The notes: generated by a model not told the origin, from the letters alone. A DNA stretch of 64,000 nt from Desulfosporosinus sp. Sb-LF (GCF_004766055.1 NZ_SPQR01000003.1:124001-188000), one strand, 5' to 3'; numbered from the stretch's first letter, positions 34,784 to 44,015 are shown. Made by a program: numbers and translations.

Positions 34784-36046
34784 ATGCCGAAAACTCGACG
34801 TATGGTTACCATTTTGGGAATCGGTACAATCCTTATAGTTGCTTTACTGTTCTTGACCTATCATTTCGTCATTGGACCTAAAGGATTAAGTACTAGTTTA
34901 CCCACGTTAAGCGCCGCAACCCAGGGAGAGAACAAAGCATGTGTTGAATGCCATCAGAAGGATAACCCAGGCATTGTCCAACAATATCATGACAGCAAGC
35001 ACTCGGGTCGCGGAGTTCAGTGTCTTGATTGCCACAGGCCTGTCACAGGGCAAGAAACCCTTGCAAAAGAGCATTATAAAGTATCCCTAATTTCCGCACC
35101 AACTCCCAAAAACTGCGCTCAGTGCCACGAAAAGGTCGTGAATGAATTCGAGGCTAGTAACCATGCCGCAAAGTCCTGGTATTCTGTTGAAGGAGCGAAA
35201 AATTTCACCCCAGAAGAACTCGCCAAAAATCATTTGCTCGATGCAAAAGGGCAACCCATAAATGGGGGCAATGCTAATCCCGTATTCAATCTGATCGGTA
35301 AAGATGCCAGCGCCCAGTCCTGTGAGGTCTGTCATGCGATTGGCCAAAAAAACCGAGATGGAAGCTTTGGGGATTGTACTAAATGTCATCTACGACACAC
35401 GTTTGAGGTGGCTCAAGCTCGTAAACCTGAAACGTGCGGCCAATGCCACTTAGGTCCCGATCATCCGCATATCGAAATCTACAATGAGTCAGCGCACGGT
35501 GCTTATTACCAAGCAAACAAAGAAAGCTATAAAATGGATGCTCCATCGGGAACTTTAACCGTCAAGGACTTCCCTGCACCTACTTGCGCCACCTGTCATA
35601 TGTCTGCTTTTGGTAGTGTCAAGGGAACTCATAACGTAGGAGAACGACTCAAATGGAGCCTGCAACCTGAAATCGCCAAGGTCCGCGAAAACGGAGATAA
35701 GAACCGTGAAACACTTAACGCTATTTGCCTCAATTGTCATACCTCCTCCTTTATTAAGGATAATCAGGCTAAAGCGGAAATGAACATCAATCTTACGAAT
35801 CAAAACGTCATGAAGGGTAAAGCAATTGTCGATGACCTACGCAATACAGGGTTGTTGGGGACTAAACCTTTGTCTGATCCGCTTGATTTCGTCTATTTCG
35901 AACTCTGGCACCACGAAGGTCGTAGGGCGCGCTACGGAGCTGTGATGGGCGCGGCAGACTACGTAAACTGGCATGGAATTTATGAGCAGAATAAAGCTTT
36001 GGTGGAGCTTCAAGCGAAAGCCGATGAACTGAAAGCGAAGCACTAG
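34784..36046 (+). CDS. Octaheme cytochrome c, hydroxylamine oxidoreductase-like
   Basis: 420 residues with an N-terminal membrane anchor (about 8-29) and eight CxxCH heme motifs at residues 53, 80, 111, 180, 198, 218, 268 and 315. Spacing and the C-terminal stretch WHHEGRRARYGAVMGAADYVNWHGIYE fit the octaheme HAO-like family, which in anaerobes is linked to reduction of nitrite, NO or hydroxylamine rather than ammonia oxidation. The anchor would hold it on the outer face of the single membrane. GGAGGAGG precedes the ATG. A polytopic membrane gene follows after 6 bp, probably its quinol-side partner. An upstream CRP/FNR-like site suggests anaerobic or nitrosative control. Confidence 0.88.
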   Translation: MPKTRRMVTILGIGTILIVALLFLTYHFVIGPKGLSTSLPTLSAATQGENKACVECHQKDNPGIVQQYHDSKHSGRGVQCLDCHRPVTGQETLAKEHYKVSLISAPTPKNCAQCHEKVVNEFEASNHAAKSWYSVEGAKNFTPEELAKNHLLDAKGQPINGGNANPVFNLIGKDASAQSCEVCHAIGQKNRDGSFGDCTKCHLRHTFEVAQARKPETCGQCHLGPDHPHIEIYNESAHGAYYQANKESYKMDAPSGTLTVKDFPAPTCATCHMSAFGSVKGTHNVGERLKWSLQPEIAKVRENGDKNRETLNAICLNCHTSSFIKDNQAKAEMNINLTNQNVMKGKAIVDDLRNTGLLGTKPLSDPLDFVYFELWHHEGRRARYGAVMGAADYVNWHGIYEQNKALVELQAKADELKAKH

Positions 36047-36052
36047 GGGGAT

Positions 36053-36898
36053 TTGGATATGATAAATCGACTAAATCGACTAACCTTCGCTTCTTATAAA
36101 ACATTCCTTTTGCTGGGATTCATGGGCTTAAACTTCCTCCTGACCGGTGTCGATGTCTTAATGGCCCATTCGCAAAATGATTTCTTTCGTTGGGAACTTA
36201 TTCCCTTGATTTATAGTCCCCTCGCGGTTTTAGCGATTATTGCTCAGCTCGTGTTCAAGCCAAATGATGCCGTCAAGAGAATGTTCCAAACGGTGATGTG
36301 GATCGGTGTAATTGTCGGCGTCGCGGGCACCTTTTTTCATCTAACCGGGAATGCCACCTCAAGCAGGGAGAGTTTACACCACCTCCTCATTGAAGGCTCT
36401 CCCATAGCTGCCCCGATTGCCTTTGCAGGGATCTCTAGCTATGCTTTAGCTAGTCAGCACTACCAGGGGACAGCCCGACGTTCTAAATTGCTCATCCTCG
36501 TTGGACTCGGTTTCCTCGGTGCTGTGGTAGCAGCGTTTTTAGACCATGCACGCCTCGGTTTTGAACCAATTTATACACTGATTCCTCTGGTGACCGGAAC
36601 GCTTGCCACAGTATCCTGTTTCTATATGGCTTATGGCCAGGGAAACCAGACTGAAACGTATATTTATTTGTCCATTTTGACACTTAATATGTTAGTGGGT
36701 TTATTAGGATTTGGGTTTCACGTGTTAGGCGATTTAGCGGGAACGCAGACAATTATCTTGGCAAGATTTTTGTATCGCAATCCTCTGCTTGGTCCACTCC
36801 TTTTCTGTAATCTTGCGCTCTTAGGTGCCTTAAGCTTGCTCCCTGAATCAGCAATGACATTTGACAAAGTACGTAATGCTAGACGTATGAACTTCTAA
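36053..36898 (+). CDS. Polytopic membrane protein, likely partner of the octaheme cytochrome
   Basis: 281 residues with about eight membrane segments. Histidines inside or next to membrane segments (FFHLTGN, LHHLLIEG, FLDHARLGF, GFGFHVLGD) could bind heme b or quinol. I do not recognise the family. The 6 bp gap to the cytochrome gene implies one transcript and joint function: passing electrons from menaquinol to the cytochrome is the simplest reading, but it is inference. The C-terminus ends with a short basic tail. Confidence 0.7.
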   Translation: MDMINRLNRLTFASYKTFLLLGFMGLNFLLTGVDVLMAHSQNDFFRWELIPLIYSPLAVLAIIAQLVFKPNDAVKRMFQTVMWIGVIVGVAGTFFHLTGNATSSRESLHHLLIEGSPIAAPIAFAGISSYALASQHYQGTARRSKLLILVGLGFLGAVVAAFLDHARLGFEPIYTLIPLVTGTLATVSCFYMAYGQGNQTETYIYLSILTLNMLVGLLGFGFHVLGDLAGTQTIILARFLYRNPLLGPLLFCNLALLGALSLLPESAMTFDKVRNARRMNF

Positions 36899-37137
36899 GA
36901 AAGAAACCCCCTACTTTTCCTAATGTCCATGTCACTAATCAAAGAAGATCCACCTTCAAAAAACAACTAAAATGTAGATTATCTTACGATCTCAATTCGC
37001 CGGATCTCAAATTCCGCTAGTGATAAAATGCTAAAACAGTGGTTATACTTAAAGTTGTCCAGTACACAGGAAGTATAGTATTATAACTACTCACCCTGTA
37101 TTCTCGGATAATCCATAAAAGCAAAGAGGTGCAATGA

Positions 37138-37449
37138 ATGTTTGACGACAAGATTTTAACATGTAGAGATTGTGGTCAGGAATTTGTCTTCTCCGCGTCG
37201 GAACAGGAATTCTTCGCGGAAAAAGGGTTTACAAATGAACCTGGACGGTGCCCACAATGTAGGGCAGCTAAAAAGGCACAAACGCGTAATTCTGGCGGTG
37301 GCTACAACAACAACCGTTCTGAACGCGAAATGTTTCCCGCAGTCTGCGCCACGTGCGGCAAAGAAACAACAGTTCCTTTTCGACCCTCTGGCGAAAAGCC
37401 CGTGTATTGCCGGGAATGCTTCCACCCTACTCCACGCAACAACTGGTAA
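37138..37449 (+). CDS. Zinc-ribbon protein (CxxC-type, 103 aa)
   Basis: 103 residues with two zinc-binding modules. The first: LTCRDCGQEF ... RCPQCRAAK (C-x2-C, 30 residues, C-x2-C). The second: AVCATCGKETTVPFRPSGEKPVYCRECF (C-x2-C ... C-x2-C), the CxxC_CXXC_SSSS-like ribbon found in small Firmicutes and Chloroflexi proteins. The linker is Asn/Gly-rich (NSGGGYNNNRSE). It probably binds nucleic acid, but this is not proved by sequence. The gene stands alone, with GAGGTG before the ATG and a large palindromic terminator after. Confidence 0.82.
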   Translation: MFDDKILTCRDCGQEFVFSASEQEFFAEKGFTNEPGRCPQCRAAKKAQTRNSGGGYNNNRSEREMFPAVCATCGKETTVPFRPSGEKPVYCRECFHPTPRNNW

Positions 37450-37474
37450 ACTATCAATTGGTGTAAACTAATCA

Positions 37475-37516
37475 ATGAAACCCTCTCCGTTCAAGCTTGA
37501 ACGGAGAGGGTTTCAT
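37475..37516. terminator. Bidirectional terminator (42-nt perfect palindrome)
   Basis: A 42 nt perfect palindrome from ATGAAACCCTCTCCGTTCAA to its complement, centred on AAGCTT. It sits between the converging zinc-ribbon and msrAB genes and can serve both. Trailing T residues are few (TCTTTAAAT). Confidence 0.85.
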
Positions 37517-37530
37517 CTTTAAATCTACCC

Positions 37531-38532
37531 TCAATGAAACAATTCAAGGTAATTTCCATAGCCCTCTTTTTCCAATTCCTCTTTTGGAACAAACCTCAGC
37601 GCAGCGGAATTGATACAATACCGCATGCCTGTAGGAATAGGGCCGTCATTAAAAACATGCCCGAGATGGGCCTCCGACTTAGTGCTAACAACTTCAGTCC
37701 TACTCATAAAGTTGCTCAAATCGAGCTTTTCTTGAACTCTCTCTGGCTTTAGAGGTTTTGTAAAACTAGGCCACCCACACCCAGAATCAAACTTATCCAT
37801 TGAGCTGAAGAGAGGCTCTCCGGATATTATGTCAACGTAAATACCTTCTCTCTCATTATCCCAATATTCGTTTTGAAAGGCTAGTTCAGTGCCATGTTCT
37901 TGAGTGACTTCATATTGTAGCTGTGTTAATTTGGATTTTAATTCTATTTCTTTGTCTGTTTCTGGTTCTTCCCCTGTCTCCTCTTCTCCATCCTGGCCTT
38001 CGCTCCAATGCGCTCTAAGAAAAGCGTCACGACCTGACCTTTGACGATACGCGCCATATCTTAACGGGAATTTTTTATAGTATCCTTGGTGATATTCTTC
38101 AGCAGGATAGAACGCCCCAGCAGGAAGAATTTTAGTTACAATCGGTTCATTAAACCTCCCGCTTTTCTCTAGAATTTCCTTAGACTCTTGAGCCATCCTC
38201 ATTTGTACCTCATTGTGATAAAAAATTACAGTTTGATAAGATCGACCTTGGTCAAAGAACTGACCATAAGAATTTGTCGGATCAATCTGACGCCAATAAA
38301 TTTCTAACAATTTTTCATATGAAAATTGTTTAGGATCAAACGTAATCTGAACCGATTCATAATGTCCAGTCTCATCAGAACAGACGTCCTCATAACTCGG
38401 ATTTTCAAGAGTCCCTCCAGTATATCCTGACACCACTTTGATAATGCCCGGTATCTTTTCAAAGGGTTTTACCATGCACCAGAAACAACCCCCTGCAAAG
38501 GTAGCGAGCTGGTTTTGTACATCATTTTCCAT
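37531..38532 (-). CDS. msrAB: Bifunctional peptide methionine sulfoxide reductase MsrA/MsrB
   Basis: 333 residues. The N-terminal MsrA domain has the catalytic GCFWC motif ([15 protein letters not shown], residues about 14-20) and ends with [18 protein letters not shown] charged linker ([16 protein letters not shown]) joins it to the C-terminal MsrB domain: [28 protein letters not shown] and the catalytic cysteine in [13 protein letters not shown]. Together they repair both S- and R-methionine sulfoxide. It is cytosolic, without a signal peptide. The zinc-binding CxxC pairs seen in some MsrB are absent, as is common in fused forms. Confidence 0.95.
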   Translation of the reverse strand: MENDVQNQLATFAGGCFWCMVKPFEKIPGIIKVVSGYTGGTLENPSYEDVCSDETGHYESVQITFDPKQFSYEKLLEIYWRQIDPTNSYGQFFDQGRSYQTVIFYHNEVQMRMAQESKEILEKSGRFNEPIVTKILPAGAFYPAEEYHQGYYKKFPLRYGAYRQRSGRDAFLRAHWSEGQDGEEETGEEPETDKEIELKSKLTQLQYEVTQEHGTELAFQNEYWDNEREGIYVDIISGEPLFSSMDKFDSGCGWPSFTKPLKPERVQEKLDLSNFMSRTEVVSTKSEAHLGHVFNDGPIPTGMRYCINSAALRFVPKEELEKEGYGNYLELFH

Positions 38533-38710
38533 AATTCATTTTTCAGTCCTTCCTTAAGATACGTTGAAAAGAAGGTCGATTATCCCCCTTAAACTTTGCC
38601 AACAAATCTAATATACCACCAAACAATCCATTTAATTATTTTCCCCTATTTCTCGTTGTTCAATCAACAATATTGTAATCAGTTTCTAGAGACCGTATCT
38701 TAAGACGAAA

Positions 38711-38743
38711 CAAGGCCAGAGCACTACTATTGCCCCAGCCTTG
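38711..38743 (-). terminator. Possible second terminator downstream of galE
   Basis: Arms CAAGGC / GCCTTG with a 21 nt loop, followed on the reverse strand by TTTCGTCTT. It is a weak structure between galE and msrAB. Confidence 0.4.
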
Positions 38744-38789
38744 TAATCTAACCTTCAATATCCTGACTTTCTAAAATCATAATCTATTA

Positions 38790-38828
38790 ACAATAGTTTT
38801 GATATCTAATTGGCAACAAAACTATTGT
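38790..38828 (-). terminator. Terminator overlapping the galE stop
   Basis: Perfect 12 bp arms (ACAATAGTTTTG / CAAAACTATTGT) with a 15 nt loop. The upstream arm ends within the galE stop codon. The trailing sequence is AT-rich. Confidence 0.7.
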
Positions 38829-39814
38829 CATTTCATAAACCCTAAAGGATGATTCTTATGCCAGTTCCAAGCTGATTGAATGATCTGTCCCAAACTGTTG
38901 AATTGTGGTTTCCACCCTAACTCTTTCTGAGCCTTTTCAGAAGAAGCTATCAAAATAGCAGGATCACCCGCTCGCCGAGGGGCTACCTGTAAAGGGATTG
39001 GGTGACCCGTAATTTCTCTTGCCATTTCGACAACCTCTCTCACTGAAAACCCTTCACCATTACCCAGATTATAAACCGCACTATGCTGTGTACATCTGAG
39101 TTTCTCTAAGGCAAGCCAATGTGCGTTCGCCAAATCTGTGACATGCACATAATCACGGATACACGTCCCATCAAAAGTAGGATAATCATCTCCATAAATT
39201 GCTATAACTTCCCGCTGTCCCCCTGCTACTTGCAGAATAATTGGAATCAGATGGCTTTCCGGCTGATGGTCTTCCCCAATATGCCCGTCCACATGTGCTC
39301 CTGCGGCATTAAAATAACGTAATGCAACGTACTGAATTCCATAAGCTTTATCACACCATCTTAACATGTTCTCGATAGCGAGCTTGGTCTCTCCATAAGG
39401 ATTTGTCGGTTCTTTGCGATCCGTCTCCTTAATTGGAATACTTTCCGGTTCCCCATAAGTCGCGGCTGTAGAAGAAAACACAATTTTCTTCACTCCATGC
39501 TTTACCATACCCATCATTAACCGCTGGGCAGTAATAAGATTGTTATCATAATATTTAAGCGGTTCTTGTACACTCTCCCCGACTAAGGAATCTGCAGCGA
39601 AATGGATAACCGCTTCGATGTCATGATTCGAAAATACTCGATCTAACAAGTCGGAATCACGAATATCTCCTTGGTAGAAGATCTTCGAAAGCACTGCATC
39701 ACAATGCCCCTTTTCAAGGTTGTCTAATACAATAACCTCTTCTCCCTTGGCTATAAATTCTGCAACAGTATGGCTGCCAATATAGCCTGCCCCCCCCGTA
39801 ACTAGTATCGTCAT
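38828..39814 (-). CDS. galE: UDP-glucose 4-epimerase
   Basis: 328 residues, typical GalE length. NAD-binding motif TGGAGYIGSHTV at the N-terminus, catalytic YGETK (Tyr-x-x-x-Lys), preceded by FSSTAATYG with the active Ser/Thr, and the conserved LRYFNAAGA and CIRDYVHVTDLA. It interconverts UDP-glucose and UDP-galactose for exopolysaccharide or wall glycan synthesis. Single-gene unit, with no galactose utilisation genes nearby, so a biosynthetic role is more likely than galactose breakdown. Confidence 0.95.
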   Translation of the reverse strand: MTILVTGGAGYIGSHTVAEFIAKGEEVIVLDNLEKGHCDAVLSKIFYQGDIRDSDLLDRVFSNHDIEAVIHFAADSLVGESVQEPLKYYDNNLITAQRLMMGMVKHGVKKIVFSSTAATYGEPESIPIKETDRKEPTNPYGETKLAIENMLRWCDKAYGIQYVALRYFNAAGAHVDGHIGEDHQPESHLIPIILQVAGGQREVIAIYGDDYPTFDGTCIRDYVHVTDLANAHWLALEKLRCTQHSAVYNLGNGEGFSVREVVEMAREITGHPIPLQVAPRRAGDPAILIASSEKAQKELGWKPQFNSLGQIIQSAWNWHKNHPLGFMK

Positions 39815-40042
39815 ATTTTGTCTACCTCCCCTTGTATTTCGAGGGCTTCATCACCACTATGCCACGATAAATCGTCGATGTTAACCCAGACTTCGCGTGT
39901 TATCCCTATGTTCCAGGTATCTCCCTATTCTTCTACGCAGTTCTATTTAAACATAGCTCAACCAATTAACTTATTATATCTTGGTTGGCACAAACAACAT
40001 AATAAATTCACTTATCATGGCCTAGCAACCCAATCAGCACAA

Positions 40043-40213
40043 TTACTTTACCCTACGCAGATTAGTTTGTCTTTTTGCCTTTGATACAGGAGTCGCTTTA
40101 GTTGCCTTTGGTTTTGGTCTCTCCTGTAACTTAACACGCTGGCGTCCTGACCAATAACCAAATAACACTATTATTCCCAAAGCAATCAACAATGTGACGT
40201 ATCCCACTTTCAC
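40043..40213 (-). CDS. Small single-TM membrane protein (56 aa)
   Basis: Reverse frame from GTG at 40213 (or GTG at 40207) to TAA at 40045-40043. It gives 56 residues: a hydrophobic N-terminal segment (VGYVTLLIALGIIVLFGYW) and a strongly basic tail (about 15 Lys/Arg in the last 36 residues: RQRVKLQERPKPKATKATPV...). AAAGGGTGAG lies just before the start codons. Topology resembles small Firmicutes membrane proteins with a cytosolic basic tail. Function unknown. Confidence 0.6.
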   Translation of the reverse strand: MKVGYVTLLIALGIIVLFGYWSGRQRVKLQERPKPKATKATPVSKAKRQTNLRRVK

Positions 40214-40441
40214 TCACCCTTTCAGCCTTTACCGCTAGTCCTCGATTCAATTGCCCCTTGCGTTACCTTTTGTAATTCTACATACATTTGTTGCTAGTCA
40301 AGTACCCTTCTTCTAATTATATTACCAAAGATTCTATCTTACTATTAACCGAATCATATTATTGCCAAATCATAAGAACGTTTCGGAAACGGACTATGAA
40401 AAAGCACTCTTAGGGCTTTCATGTCCCAAGAGTGCTAAGAT
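40214..40441. other. Non-coding stretch between the small membrane gene and degV
   Basis: Apart from the degV terminator near 40403-40436, I see no gene or strong signal here. The stretch 39815-40042 on the other side of the small membrane gene is likewise without a supported gene. Confidence 0.5.
40401..40436 (-). terminator. Terminator after degV-family gene
   Basis: Arms AGCACTCTT / AAGAGTGCT with further G-C pairs inside, followed on the reverse strand by TTTTTC. Confidence 0.85.
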
Positions 40442-41284
40442 TTACTCAAACTGAATGGCGGCTCCTACCGTTCCTGGTCCAGTATGGACACCAATGACTG
40501 ATCCCACCTGAGTAAAGACCGTTGTTTTAAGTTCAAAGGCATTTTCCAAGGCTTCCATGAGGTATATTCCAGCTTGTTGTGCAGCACCATGAGCTACTGC
40601 CAACCGGGTTGGTTTCCTTCCCTTTGTCAATTCCTCAAAAATACGAACAACACTCTCTAAGGCCTTCTTCTGACTGTGAGCTTTTCCATAGGTGTGATAG
40701 ACTCCGTCATCTCCTACCCTGATAATGGGCTTAATATTCAAGAGCGACCCCATAAAACCTTGAACCCTTCCGATTCGCCCCCCTTTTTGCAGATAGTCCA
40801 ACGTATTTAAGGTGAACAGTGTCTCAATGTTTTTCCTCGCTTTTAACAGATTATCAAGAATCCTTGCAGTTTCCTGACCCTCTTTGATATTCCTGGCAGC
40901 CTCCATCATCATTAAGCCCATACCCAAACTAATCGTCTTCGAGTCTACAAGGTGGATTTTCTCCTTAAATTTTTCTTTTGCCAGATTGGCAACGTTAAAA
41001 GTACCACTCAAGGCAGAAGATATATGTACAGATATAACCTCTTGATATTCCTCCAGCAACTGACTGTATAAGCGACCGAACTCTTCAGGGGAGGGTTGTG
41101 ACGTCTTGGGAAGTTCCTCTTCCTTCGTCAAACGCTGATAGAATTCTTCACTGGTAAGCTCTTCGTCTGAATACTCCTGTTCGCCGAATCTCACCTTCAA
41201 AGGAATAATATGAATATCACACTTTTTTATAACTTCTTCTGTTAGGTCAGCCGTGCTGTCTGTTACTAGGGCAATTCTTTTCAT
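40442..41284 (-). CDS. DegV-family fatty-acid-binding protein
   Basis: 280 residues. N-terminal VTDSTADLTEEV is the family signature, followed by IPLKVRFGEQEYSDEELTSEEFY and SQPSPEEFGRLY. The middle holds VHISSALSGTFNVANLAKEKF and VDSKTISLGMGLMMMEAAR, which build the fatty acid pocket. DegV proteins (FakB type) bind acyl chains and present them to the FakA kinase. No fakA is in the window. It stands alone between two terminators. Confidence 0.92.
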   Translation of the reverse strand: MKRIALVTDSTADLTEEVIKKCDIHIIPLKVRFGEQEYSDEELTSEEFYQRLTKEEELPKTSQPSPEEFGRLYSQLLEEYQEVISVHISSALSGTFNVANLAKEKFKEKIHLVDSKTISLGMGLMMMEAARNIKEGQETARILDNLLKARKNIETLFTLNTLDYLQKGGRIGRVQGFMGSLLNIKPIIRVGDDGVYHTYGKAHSQKKALESVVRIFEELTKGRKPTRLAVAHGAAQQAGIYLMEALENAFELKTTVFTQVGSVIGVHTGPGTVGAAIQFE

Positions 41285-41394
41285 CTGAAACCCTCCGTTA
41301 AATCACTTAGCATCTAGGATATTTGACTTCCCATACTTTCATCATTCGGTGATATTCAATGAATTCCTCCAACTAAAAAACATTCTTTAGAAAA

Positions 41395-41423
41395 CAAGGC
41401 TGAGAGCATTGCTTCCAGTCTTG
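41395..41423 (-). terminator. Terminator after the MetE/UroD-like gene
   Basis: Arms CAAGGCTG / CAGTCTTG (one G-U) with loop, followed on the reverse strand by TTTTC. The loop sequence AGCATTGCTT is shared with the terminator at 51231-51275. Confidence 0.7.
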
Positions 41424-41527
41424 TCTGTTTACTTCTATATTTATTTACGAATGAAAATACACCTCACACGTTTATTCGCTTTGTCTTGATAATTTCCTTT
41501 AGATATTTAAATGAATTCGAATAATTT

Positions 41528-42538
41528 TTAACGCAAACAAAGCTTTCGAGATATTTCTTTCAATAGTGTAAAGGAGTGATTGATACTTAGCGTTCCATCG
41601 CCATTAATAAGACAGCAACGAGATGGGGCTAACCAGGAACGATCAAATATTAGATCATCATCGATGCCATGTTGATTAAGAAACTTCCATAATTCAAGTA
41701 GACGAGTAGTTAATGATTCGACAGTCTCACAACTTAATTCACTGGTCAAGGTGGGAGTGATTCCCCAAGATATTATTTTTCCTCGTCGTAAAAACTCTTT
41801 CACTTCGTCAACATAACGAACCAAAATGTGTCCCCAACTAAAGGCATCCACGGAGAGAATATCAAGATCAGCGTTTAAAAGAAATGCCCAATCAGGATTA
41901 CCACATAAATGCACACCCTTAGGACCAGGGAGTTTAGACAAGAAAGCCCCATATTCCACTTGAGCAACTTCAGATGTGTAGGCGCTGAACGAGTTAAAGA
42001 TCATTTCTAACCCTGGTTCATCGAGCCAAACAAAGGGATTAGGGTGAACTCTTTTTAATTGATTGTATTGCCAGGTTATCTTGTGATGAAGGAAATCATA
42101 AAGAATTTCACGAACAAAATCGTTATAAATCATGGGCTTTCGTTCTTCGTCGCATATTTTGAGTCCAAAACTAATGGGACCTACCGTCTGTCCATGAATT
42201 AATCTGTAAGAGGACAGGTCTTGTGTCAAAAATGTATTAAAAACTGCAGAAGATTCTTCAGACAACGCAAAGTATTCCGGTATAACGCTCGCTTGAAGAT
42301 AATCATCAAGTTCCTGTGCGAAACGATCATGGGAGAACCGCAGAATTTCCTTTTCTTCGTCCATGATTATTCCAGGAAAATGTTCGGCAAATTGCGCATA
42401 CATATCTTCTCTGTATCGTAGCCGAGGTAATTGAGGCCAAAAGGGAATATCTAAATCCAAGGCTAATTTTTGAGCTTCTTGCAAATTCCTGTGCGGCAAA
42501 ATACCCATAGCCGTGGTTAAAGCTTGACCTGGTAGCAT
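41528..42538 (-). CDS. MetE C-terminal-like / uroporphyrinogen decarboxylase-superfamily protein
   Basis: 336 residues with a TIM-barrel pattern. GVHLCGNPDW supplies a His-x-Cys pair and LAPSRCCLINGDG a later Cys, together the zinc-binding set of cobalamin-independent methionine synthase and related methyltransferases. LDEPGLEM and SVDAFSW fit the barrel strands. It lacks the long N-terminal half of MetE, so it probably transfers a methyl group from a corrinoid or other donor rather than acting as a complete MetE. It stands alone, with no SAM riboswitch in its leader. The substrate is open; a role with corrinoid proteins is attractive given the RACo-type gene at the right edge, but they are 21 kb apart. 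Confidence 0.75.
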   Translation of the reverse strand: MLPGQALTTAMGILPHRNLQEAQKLALDLDIPFWPQLPRLRYREDMYAQFAEHFPGIIMDEEKEILRFSHDRFAQELDDYLQASVIPEYFALSEESSAVFNTFLTQDLSSYRLIHGQTVGPISFGLKICDEERKPMIYNDFVREILYDFLHHKITWQYNQLKRVHPNPFVWLDEPGLEMIFNSFSAYTSEVAQVEYGAFLSKLPGPKGVHLCGNPDWAFLLNADLDILSVDAFSWGHILVRYVDEVKEFLRRGKIISWGITPTLTSELSCETVESLTTRLLELWKFLNQHGIDDDLIFDRSWLAPSRCCLINGDGTLSINHSFTLLKEISRKLCLR

Positions 42539-42741
42539 GGATGTAACCTCCTCTTTATCCTATCTGAATAATTAATTAATTCACTCTATTATATCTGATT
42601 GCCATCAAACTTATCGTGACTTAACTCACAAATAAAAAGATTAGGCTAACCTTAGGATTTTTTCCTTTTTTTAACACGATTAAAGAAAGTCAGATTCCGT
42701 AGAATAGTAATTGTAAATAAACTCTAAAAAGGGGATCAAAG

Positions 42742-43485
42742 ATGAAACAATGCAACTTAGTATTCCGAATTCTTCTTATAACCATTCTCATATTAACAAC
42801 TTCGCCCGTTCTCCTTAATGCTCAAACCCAATTTAGCCGTACCAATGTACCCGGACAAATCACGATTACAGCCTCCTCGGCCAATGTGAGGTCTGGCCCC
42901 AGTACTACATTTCTTAAGGTTGGTATAGTATACCAAGGTCAAATTATTGAATGTATCGGCAAACTTGGTGGATGGTGGGTCGTTCATTTGCAAAGTGACG
43001 TTGTGGGGGCGATTTCTGCAGACCTCGCCAAGGCCTACTATCCGCCGAATACCACTCCTACTACACCTGCTCCCGTTCCAACACCTTCTACAACTGTCCA
43101 ACTTTCTGCCGATCAGCAACATATGCTTGACCTGATTAATCAAGAACGATCAAAAGCAGGGGTAAGCCTACTTAAAATTGACTCCCAACTACAAAAGATG
43201 GCTCAGGTAAAATCGGACGAGATGGTTGCAAAATCATACTTCAGCCATACTTCACCGACTTATGGCTCTCCTTTTGAAATGATGAAAACGTTTGGAATTA
43301 GCTATACTTCAGCTGGTGAGAATATAGCCGGAAACTCGTCGGTAGATGCAGCACATGCAGCCCTGATGAACAGCCCTGATCACAAAGCGAATCTTCTTAA
43401 CCCCTCGTTTAGTTACGTAGGTATCGGGATAACCGCCAGTCCAACTTACGGAAAAATGTTTGCTCAAGACTTTATAGGACGTTAG
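42742..43485 (+). CDS. Secreted SH3b-CAP (YkwD-like) domain protein
   Basis: 247 residues. Signal peptide at 1-29 (LVFRILLITILILTTSPVLLNAQT). A bacterial SH3 domain spans about 38-95 (ITASSANVRSGPSTTFLKVGIVYQGQ). A Pro/Thr linker follows (PPNTTPTTPAPVPTPSTT), then a CAP/SCP domain from about 122 (HMLDLINQERSKAGVSLLKIDSQL, SHTSPTYGSPFEMM, SAGENIAGN, NSPDHKANLLNPSFSYVGIG). CAP proteins of this type occur on cells and spores; the biochemical role is poorly known. A peroxiredoxin gene follows after 32 bp on the same strand and may be co-transcribed. Confidence 0.9.
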   Translation: MKQCNLVFRILLITILILTTSPVLLNAQTQFSRTNVPGQITITASSANVRSGPSTTFLKVGIVYQGQIIECIGKLGGWWVVHLQSDVVGAISADLAKAYYPPNTTPTTPAPVPTPSTTVQLSADQQHMLDLINQERSKAGVSLLKIDSQLQKMAQVKSDEMVAKSYFSHTSPTYGSPFEMMKTFGISYTSAGENIAGNSSVDAAHAALMNSPDHKANLLNPSFSYVGIGITASPTYGKMFAQDFIGR

Positions 43486-43517
43486 CGGTAATTGATAAAT
43501 CTCACTGGAGGTATAAA

Positions 43518-43985
43518 ATGGAAAACCCCATTTTGGTAGGAGCTACTGCCCCTGTTTTCAATCTAATGGATAACCGAGGTAAAATGGTTAGCTTAAACGA
43601 CTATAAAGGCAAAAAAGTATTACTTTCTTGGCACCCTTTAGCTTTTACCCCCGTTTGCACTGAACAGATGAAATCATTAGAGGCTAATTATGCACAGTTT
43701 GAAGAACTTAATACAATCCCCCTAGGTTTCAGCGTTGATCCAGTTCCTTCAAAAAATGCATGGGCAAAAGAACTCCAAATTTCCAACCTAAAATTGCCCT
43801 CCGATTTCTGGCCGCATGGGGCAGTTGCTAAGGCCTATGGCCTGTTTCGTGAGCTGGAGGGATTTTCAGAACGGGCGAACATTGTTGTTGATGAAAAGGG
43901 CAAAGTGATGTGGATAAAGGTTTATAATATGCCTGACCTCCCAGACATCGAAGAGGTAATTCAAGTCTTAAAAAAGTCTATCTAA
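43518..43985 (+). CDS. Peroxiredoxin (AhpC/TSA family)
   Basis: 155 residues with a thioredoxin fold. The peroxidatic cysteine is in TPVCTEQM (residue about 49), preceded by HPLAF in place of the more usual YPxxF. There is no second conserved cysteine later in the chain, so it is probably a 1-Cys enzyme or uses an external thiol. It reduces peroxides. GGAGG lies before the ATG. It is cytosolic although the upstream neighbour is secreted. Confidence 0.92.
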   Translation: MENPILVGATAPVFNLMDNRGKMVSLNDYKGKKVLLSWHPLAFTPVCTEQMKSLEANYAQFEELNTIPLGFSVDPVPSKNAWAKELQISNLKLPSDFWPHGAVAKAYGLFRELEGFSERANIVVDEKGKVMWIKVYNMPDLPDIEEVIQVLKKSI

Positions 43986-44015
43986 TAAACGGATAATATT
44001 CATTTCTATTTATTT

